A DNA stretch of 14,226 nt. It comes from Hamiltosporidium magnivora (taxonomy: Eukaryota; Microsporidia; Dubosqiidae). Of the stretch, positions 8,161-14,226 are shown in pieces. The stretch spans positions 1-14,226 of the forward strand of contig PITI01000335.1 of assembly GCA_004325065.1 (NCBI GenBank). The letters run 5' to 3'. Within the stretch, counting starts at the first letter, position 1; each line of letters opens with the position of its first letter. The position numbers were made by a program, and so were the translations under genes. The notes under the pieces are model-generated. The model saw nothing but the letters and a program-made list of their open reading frames with translations, did not search any database and was not told the DNA's origin.

Positions 8161-9431
8161 AATAGTAGAAAGTTTTAAATGTAAAAATTGTTTAATATTT
8201 TTCTCAAACCAATCTAGGTTTATGGCATGTTTAACTTCTTAATATCATACATAAAAAGTTTCTATTATCATTCGCTTATTTGAATTTTCTATGTTATCTG
8301 TGACAATGCCTGGACCTTAACTCTGAAATTTTGATCTAATTTTTATATCACTTAAATTTGATGGTAGTTTTATAGATAAAAACACCGGGTAACAAACCAT
8401 TTATACAAAATATTTTTTTTTCTACAACACTTATTACAAATATCATTTTAATCTGTAATACAAGAGAAAAAAAAGACTTTAGTAAAATATTGCATTTACT
8501 GTTGTTGTTCCCTATTTTCTGATCCAATTTTTTTTATTTTTTCGATTAGTTCTGAATTTTTAGGAAATATATAGTAACGATACTTTGAAGTTTTTTGGAT
8601 TTCGGAGAACATTTAAAGCCATTTTAAGTATTCTTGAAAGATTTGTACTACTGCATATAGAAAAATACACAGATGCTCTTTATTTCAAACTTTTATTAAT
8701 GATATGGTTGGTGCGCAATTAACAATAATTTTTCTATATGGAAGCTTAGGTACATATCTTGGATTTCGGTATGGGCTTTGCAACCGAGACATATACTAAC
8801 CAAAGAAAATTAAGTTTTGGAAGATGGATCTTAAGTATATAAAAATTTTAATTATGTAAGTTTGCTTTTAGAAGTGGATTTTACGCACAGTTAATTTACA
8901 TGGGAATCTCTTTTTACTTGCACTTCATCGCCACTAAAATCGGGTTTTAAATTAAATTTTTAGCCTCATTTAAAAATATTCATTTTTTTACTTTGAGGCT
9001 TCATCTCATAATCTTTAAAATGTATATTAAATCAATTGAAAACTTGAACTATATTTCAATGAACTTTTATCTAGAAAAATACAGGCATCGAAAAGTATAT
9101 TATTTTGTTGATCTAGATTTGTTTAAATGAGCAATTTATTGATTTTAAAGAAGAAATAAAGCTTTGAGAAACTTTAAAAAGAAAAAAATTTCTAATTTAT
9201 AACAAAAAATAAATAAATAGTTGAATTAAAACTAAGTACACAATAAATAAGACGATATTTGCTGGACAGTAATTTAATTTGTATATTCACGATAATTAAA
9301 CGTATGGAATTTACAAAACATATTGTTACAATCAATTAACACCTTCTTGCTTTTTTTCTAACGATTGTTTTAAAAAACTAAAAAATCAAAAAAATACCAT
9401 TCAACTGTGGAAATATTAATTTATATTAAGA
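8161..9431. other. AT-rich upstream flank of copy 2, no gene seen
   Basis: No ORF with coding character is visible. The whole stretch is the block 2 partner of about 785-2061. Its best-kept pieces are 8275-8320, 8405-8430, 8525-8550 (against 1127-1150), 8625-8675 and 8980-9055. Confidence 0.55.
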
Positions 9432-9579
9432 ATAATCTAAGTTTTGTATTTTTTTATGACGAATTCTAGAAAAATAAAAAAATCTAATACTTTTAGAAAT
9501 TAGTAATATAAGGATATACTAAGATCTTTGGAACACCGAATGATTTGTTCTATAAATATCAAAGAACAATCGAACATTA
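9432..9579 (+). promoter_or_regulatory. Conserved non-coding block upstream of LRR gene copy 2
   Basis: This is the partner of 2062-2206. It includes the 33-base identical stretch (9547-9579) with its GTTCT/AGAAC inverted pair, repeated GAAC and internal TATAAATA, and the 16-base identical stretch 9461-9476. It ends 253 bases before the ATG at 9833. Conservation well above that of the surrounding flank suggests a regulatory role, which is an inference. Confidence 0.35.
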
Positions 9580-9805
9580 TAAAAAAAAGTCATCATAATT
9601 CATTTAAATTATCGCAGAAGAGAGTTGGGAATTTAAGAATAATATTATAATAATTATTTCAGCAAACTATATTTAAGATATTTTAGATTTAAATTGATGA
9701 TCCTATATTAATCACAGTTAAATGAACACATTTATGACTGTTAAAAAAAAAGAAATTTTAAAATTATAGCTAATATAAACAAAATAGGTAAATTCTTTTA
9801 AAAAT

Positions 9806-9813
9806 TATAAATA
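9806..9813 (+). promoter_or_regulatory. TATA-like box of LRR gene copy 2
   Basis: The octamer TATAAATA begins 27 bases before the ATG at 9833, the same position and context as in copy 1 (2426-2433). Conservation of both sequence and spacing across the duplication supports a core promoter with a very short leader. Confidence 0.45.
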
Positions 9814-9832
9814 CGTTCTTTTTCTAAGATTT

Positions 9833-10048
9833 ATGAAATTTGATTTTTGCTCTTTTTATATGAATTTATTCCATAAATTATTATTTCTTTCAATTTTAAT
9901 TTTTATTAAGCATTCGAGTGAAAGAAATGTTAGATTTAATATTCCATATAATTACGAAGAATCGTGTTCTGATATACTTTTAAAAGAAACAAACCAAAAT
10001 GCTGGTGTCAAATCCAAAGAAGCAGTATATTTGATACAAATGAAGTAG
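9833..10048 (+). pseudogene. Copy 2 segment: N-terminal signal-peptide fragment
   Basis: An ATG-started open stretch of 71 codons. Residues 8-25 form a hydrophobic core (FYMNLFHKLLFLSILIFI) followed by KHSSER, with cleavage plausible near the serines. It overlaps the open main frame (from 9973) by about 75 bases. Homology to copy 1 switches to that other frame at about 10000 (CWCQIQR), so the last 16 or so residues here are probably out of frame. Confidence 0.55.
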
Positions 10049-11307
10049 AATATTTCGAAAATTTTACCAGGAAAGATAAAAATGTGCAATATGACGAGTA
10101 TGTTATTTCTGATGTCGAAAAACTTAATTTAAAGTTTGATACATTTTATGAATTTAACGATATAAATTCAAATCTAGAAATATTTCTTTGTGATCATATA
10201 AAGAAATCCGAATTTTTAATCTTCTATGAATTTTTAATTTCATATTATTTATTGAATAACAAAATGACAATTGACAAATTCTACACAATTTTGTATTTTT
10301 TAGAATATTTTAGAGTTAAACAAGATGATAAATTGCGAAATCTTATAAAAATGATATTGTGTTGTTTAACTATATCCGATGATATAAAACATTTTGATGT
10401 TGACAAAGTTTCGTTTTATTTCTCCAAGCAGGAGTATTTTTATCATGAATTATTCAAAAAGATATCTCACGAATATTTTAAAATTATGAATTTTAAAATG
10501 TCTTCGTTTCTTCCGTTTTTTATTAAAGAAAATGAATATGATATTTCTAATAGATATAAAGGTTTATATAGTAAAGATAAAAAGCATGTTTTGAAAATAA
10601 ATTTCGAATTTACATTATTTTTTAATGAATACAAATCTAAGAATCGAAAAAGCAAAAATTTATTTATTCTGCTTCTGAATACATTGGATATAAAGTATTT
10701 ACATGTACATTATATGAACGAATATAAATTTAGAATTTTGTGTTTCATTTTACAGAATCTAAAAAAAAAGATTTATGAGATTGTATTTTTTCATTGCTCA
10801 ATATGTGATGAGACCATAAGGTATCTGAATGATAACTTGATATATACGAATCAAACCAAAATTGTTTTTATAACTTCTAAATTTGTAACAAACATAATAT
10901 TTAAAGATAATTTGAGCAAAATAAATGAAATTATTTTTTATGAAGATAACATTTTGAATAAGAACTATAAAGTTATGAAAATACAAGATATAGAGAATCT
11001 CAATACAATCGATAGGATAATTAAAAATTTGCAGCATTCATACAGAAAATCTTCCGATGAAGATTCAATTTTTGATGATAAAAATATGGCTGAAATAAAA
11101 AGACAGTTTTATTTTAAAGTGTTTAAACAAGATGAATTGAAGAATAAGGTTAAAATCATTGAATCTTTATATTTTAATTCTAATCATCGGGAAATCAAGG
11201 GGTTCTATGAAAAAAATGATGTGTTTACCGATATTTCAATTACTTTTAGAAAATCAAATTGGAAAAATTTTTACATTGAAAGATACTATATTAGAAAAAA
11301 ATATTAA
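9973..11307 (+). pseudogene. Copy 2 segment: long open N-terminal and central part
   Basis: This is the main open frame of copy 2, free of stops from 9973 to 11307. It includes the linker read as IFDTNEVEYFENF before NVQYDEY, which shows that the commonly chosen GTG at 10084 is not a real start. The first in-frame ATG is at 10264, giving at most 347 codons if translated alone. It covers the conserved region with the near-identical patch 10160-10280, the central region (SKNLFILLLNTLDIKYL) and the start of the repeats. After about 11263 the frame no longer resembles copy 1, and the last 12-15 residues are out of frame. Confidence 0.6.
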
Positions 11308-11659
11308 TGAAATTGAAATTGTAAATTCAAAAATAAATTGCAGTTTTTTGGTAGACATTTTAAGTCTTAAAGAGCTTGAAAAATTAACAATATATAATTC
11401 TGAAATAGTTATTGAAAATAATGTTGTCTTTAGTAACAAATCTATAAAATATTTTAGATTCCAGACTCATAACTGTGATAGTTTTTCTCTTTTTTACCAA
11501 CTGATATCTAAGATGACGTCTCTTAAAGAAATATCATTCGAATTTAGCTACAGATTCGAATTTATCTCTTTTATAAAGCCGAATATTGATTTTAGAGAAT
11601 TAAATCTTATAAATAGAGACTATAGTAAGTATTTATTTGAAATTTTAGGAAGGCTGTAA
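11250..11659 (+). pseudogene. Copy 2 segment: repeat part, first piece
   Basis: This piece reads in the frame that aligns with copy 1 from about DTILEKNINEIEIVNSKIN onward. The open frame reaches back to 11159, but that upstream part is out of frame relative to the family. It contains LRR-like strands around EIEIVNSKI, ELEKLTIYNSEI and LKEISFEF. It ends at TAA 11657-11659, which replaces a sense codon (TCG, Ser, in copy 1). The same frame then continues after the stop. Confidence 0.5.
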
Positions 11660-11686
11660 GGTTATGTTGGAACAAGAAAAAATAAT

Positions 11687-12175
11687 ATGGCAAATGATGA
11701 ATGCGATTCAGGTTATTTGAAATATTTTTTTGAAAAATATGATCTAAGCAGGATAAAGAAAATATATTTTTGTGATATTTCTATTGATAAATTAGATTCT
11801 GAGGCCCTTGGTAATTTATTATATCTGGAAGAACTTGAACTGTGTAGAACCGAATTTAAAAACATTTATTTTTCAGAAATATTTTGTACATCGAAAGAAT
11901 ATAAAATAAAGAGATTGAAATTTACAAAAATTAATATAAAAAAATCAGATTTTAATTTTATTTCAAATTTAAAGAAACTTAAGACTTTGCAATTTTATGA
12001 ATGTAATATTCAAACACCGACTCATTCAGGAACAAATATGAAATTAAAAAAAGAATTTGAACTAAAAATTCGTTATAAAAAATATGATTTATCAGCTGAA
12101 ATTATTCAATTAATAAGAAGTTTTTGGACCGAAACATGTCAATATGGAAGTGATCGAAGAAGAATTCGAATATAA
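11687..12175 (+). pseudogene. Copy 2 segment: C-terminal repeat part
   Basis: This is the same frame as the previous piece, beyond the nonsense codon, from an ATG at 11687 that is not conserved as a start in copy 1. Residues align with copy 1 through FEKYDL, DISIDKLDSEALGNLLYLEELEL, FSEIFCTSKE and FISNLKKLKTLQFYECNI, and then diverge in the last 40 residues, where copy 2 ends in an Arg-rich RRRIRI tail not seen in copy 1. Re-initiation here would give a 162-residue protein, but nothing supports that. Confidence 0.5.
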
Positions 12176-13921
12176 ATCTGAGGAAAGTGTTTATTAAATC
12201 TGTTTTTGTATTTTAAATTCCATTTTTTTGCCTTTTATTTTAATACAATTATAAACGACAATATTTTGAAGTTTTTATTTATTAGAGGTTCTTTAGAACT
12301 AATACTTCGATATGATTATACAATTCTCGACGGCACCATGCAGAAATTCCATATTTATCAAAATACAAAACCATGTTCAAATGGTTTATTTAAACATTGT
12401 GTGCGTTCACTGTTTTAAAAAAATTAAAGGTGAAGAAGATCTAAAATAACAAATCGACGGATATTTTTTAAAGAGAATATTTAATCAGATTTTATGTTAA
12501 CTGCTGAGATGCTCATCGCTATTTTTATCTAATTATTCCAAACTAAAAAATATGAATACTTATAACATGTAAAATAAGAAATTATTGTCTACATAGATAT
12601 TACGTAATAAATTATAATACATTTAAGATGCAACCTTATTCAAATATAGCTGTGTTTTGCTTAAACTTAAAACATACCTTTTTAAAAGATATTTTCAATC
12701 GAAACTTTTAAAAAGACATTTAAATCTTTTTCTATGTCCAACTTTGATATTTAAAAATTCGAATAACAAAACAATCAGCCTTGAAATCTAAGTTAAATTA
12801 TTTTAAAAAGTAGAAATAAATTTATTCTTTATTTTTGATTTAAAAACTGGTTTATGTATAAAAAATCAAACAAAAATGTTAGCTGTAACAAAATTGATTC
12901 TTTAAGAATAGTTAAATATATGTTATAAAACTCATAAATCTTATTGTTTATAAAGTTTCAAATATTACAATTTCACTTCTTATCAAAACCCAAGAAAACT
13001 TATCATAGAGATTTCTTTTGAAATATTTGCTTCAGAATTATTAATTTTTAAAAATTATGTTGAAATACATGAAAATTTATTCAAATAAACTTTTCTTGTT
13101 CTTAATTTTATAACATTAAATCAAATTTAATAAATCAAATATTTGAATAGATGTCCATAGATTTTAGAACAATTTATTTTTTTTCTTTAAGTATATTCTA
13201 TCAAATGAAAGTTCATATTTATTATTTTAATATTCTATTCATTAAAACTTCGTAACCAAATTAGTGGATTATAAATAACATTTGTAACAGTAAATTATAA
13301 AAAAATAGAAATGTTTTTTACTTTGTTTCTCTCTTTAAATCATTTATTTTATCTCTCCATGCTTTATAAACCAATAACTATATAAACACTTTCACATCCC
13401 AAATTTAGTGGAAAAGCTTTTTAAATATGTTAGAAAAATGATTGGTTTTATTGGTGTCTCATAGGAGCTTGGAAACATTATACAGAATATATAAAGTATT
13501 GCTTTTTGAATTTGATTTAAAATAAGATTTTCTGAAATGTTTATTTTTTGATAAAAAAAAAATATGGGAGATTTCGAAGACCTGAAATTTTAAAATGAAT
13601 TTTGAATATTAAGTCTTACAATTATCATAAAGATTATATTAAAAATATAAAATAATTCGTTTAAATTTGAATTTATTTAGCCAGACGAGATAAACTAATG
13701 CATTTGTTGAATTACAAATCTAAATATATTTTTTCTTAATATTCGATATTGAATAGAATTTTCGATATTTATATATATTTTGATTCAGAATAAAGCATTT
13801 TTACTTATGAAATTATTCTTCTTGAATTTATAGGTTTTACTATTTTTTATAAAGCCATAGATTAATTTGAATCAAATTTTTCGTTTTTTACAATATATTT
13901 ATACGCTATGATCGAGCGTCA
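12176..13921. other. AT-rich downstream flank of copy 2, no gene seen
   Basis: I see no supported gene. A 70-codon frame at 12206-12418 starts with TTG, lies directly behind the copy 2 stop and has no partner in block 1. The stretch is the block 2 partner of 4816-6540, with clear anchors near 12898, 13350-13400 and 13777-13910. Confidence 0.55.
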
Positions 13922-14128
13922 ATGGGTGTTATTATCAGTGCAGAGATGCATGAGGAACCAATACCCCCTTTAAATGAAGCGAAAAAAGAGGAAGATGGTG
14001 TTAAAATTTTAAAACTAAAAAATAATACACCCCTTATTTCACAAAGAGGAACCACTTTAGAGGAACCGACCAATAACATAAATGAAGAGTCGGATTTGGA
14101 AGAAGAGACAATAGTGTTAAAGAGGTAG
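13922..14128 (+). CDS. Small acidic protein of unknown function (68 aa)
   Basis: An ATG-started frame of 68 codons ending TAG. GC is about 36% by hand count, clearly above the flanks, and third positions are mixed, so it reads as coding and not as a chance AT-rich frame. The product is acidic (15 Asp/Glu) with Lys clusters and no hydrophobic segment. It looks disordered, with EEP motifs in the N-terminal half and middle and an EEETIVLKR end. The N-terminus MGVIIS fits the MGxxxS pattern of N-myristoylation sites, which is only suggestive. It starts right where block 2 homology ends, and block 1 has no counterpart. A putative poly(A) signal follows. It could be a complete small gene, the first exon or truncated start of a larger gene, or the start of a mobile-element gene; I cannot decide. 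Confidence 0.4.
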   Translation: MGVIISAEMHEEPIPPLNEAKKEEDGVKILKLKNNTPLISQRGTTLEEPTNNINEESDLEEETIVLKR

Positions 14129-14176
14129 AAGAAAACATATAAAAATGTTAAAATATTTTAACCCAGAATTTTATTA

Positions 14177-14182
14177 AATAAA
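14177..14182 (+). promoter_or_regulatory. Possible polyadenylation signal after the small acidic ORF
   Basis: AATAAA, overlapping ATTAAA at 14173-14178, lies about 50 bases after the stop codon at 14126-14128. The spacing is sensible for a 3' end, but the hexamer is frequent in DNA this AT-rich. Confidence 0.25.
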
Positions 14183-14226
14183 AAATTTGCTATCATAAAA
14201 AAATTTATTCTTGTTTTAAAGTAAGA

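Larger units (their letters stand above)
9833..12175 (+). pseudogene. Secreted leucine-rich solenoid protein, copy 2, broken by two frameshifts and a stop
   Basis: This paralogue of 2453-4815 spans about 781 codon-equivalents. It has the same order of parts: ATG, signal-peptide-like segment, conserved N-terminal region, then irregular leucine/isoleucine-rich repeats to the TAA at 12173-12175. Lesions: a net one-base change between 9971 and 9999 separates the signal peptide frame from the main frame; one extra base in the A/T tract near 11263-11272 shifts the frame; and TAA at 11657-11659 interrupts an otherwise equal-length in-frame alignment with copy 1 (34 residues between the LLENQ/ILGRL region and EKYD, no gap). 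The main open part, 9973-11307, lacks an ATG until 10264. Function is unknown. Secretion and a solenoid binding surface are inferred from sequence character alone. It is less damaged than copy 1 and could be a recent pseudogene, or partly a victim of base-call errors at homopolymers. Confidence 0.7.
7110..13915. repeat. Segmental duplication, block 2 (direct repeat of 180-6540)
   Basis: This is the second copy of the block, in the same orientation, with gene copy 2 inside. It is longer at the left because it contains two copies of a 220-230 bp GC-richer repeat that block 1 lacks. The offset to block 1 steps from about 6.9 kb (530 against 7450) to 7.1 kb (691 against 7799) to 7.38 kb (800 against 8180), and these steps flank the two insertions. 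The right end falls near 13910, just before the ORF at 13922. The left end is uncertain; a weak match begins around 7110-7240. Confidence 0.75.

Noticed and set aside
10467..11439. Three minus-strand open frames (10467-10655, 10798-11037, 11254-11439) inside copy 2
   Set aside because: All are antisense to the paralogous plus-strand gene and are not conserved as frames in copy 1.
12206..12418. 70-codon plus-strand frame after copy 2
   Set aside because: TTG start, low-complexity AT-driven residues and no partner in block 1 downstream of 4815.
1..14226. CRISPR array, tandem satellite or LTR retrotransposon
   Set aside because: No short regularly spaced repeats, no satellite period and no pair of long terminal repeats with gag/pol reading frames were found; the long repeats are the segmental duplication.

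Overview
The window is very AT-rich (roughly 75-80% A+T by eye) and gene-poor, with long featureless intergenic DNA. No bacterial operon structure, Shine-Dalgarno sites or rRNA are visible. The recognisable genes are two paralogous leucine/isoleucine-rich solenoid proteins with signal-peptide-like N-termini, a TATA-like octamer 20 bases before the start codon and no visible introns. This fits an expanded, AT-rich parasitic eukaryote genome. A microsporidian with a large genome and lineage-specific secreted LRR families is my best guess, but it is an inference from style, not proof.

The dominant structure is an old direct segmental duplication. Block 1 (about 180-6540) and block 2 (about 7110-13915) run in parallel at an offset of about 6.9-7.4 kb. 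Anchors can be found almost from end to end, in intergenic DNA as well as in genes. Each block carries one copy of the same gene: copy 1 at 2453-4815 and copy 2 at 9833-12175, each equivalent to about 780 codons. Neither copy is intact. Copy 1 has about five frameshifts in its 5' half and then a 427-codon open 3' part. Copy 2 has a frameshift after the signal peptide, a long open middle, a second frameshift, and an in-frame TAA near 11657. The lesions lie in different places, so the two copies were damaged (or mis-sequenced) separately after the duplication.

Block 2 also carries two diverged direct copies (about 7556-7775 and 7931-8160) of a 220-230 bp, more GC-rich repeat. Block 1 appears to preserve the empty sites, so the repeat looks like a mobile sequence inserted after the duplication. 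The left edge holds the 3' end of a tRNA or tRNA-derived element (B box, perfect T-arm, acceptor strand). The right edge holds a 68-codon ATG-started acidic ORF (13922-14128). Its higher GC (about 36%) sets it apart from its flanks, and it starts just where block homology ends.

No multi-gene functional system is visible. The window reads as a decaying, duplicated surface/secreted-protein locus with repeat insertions.
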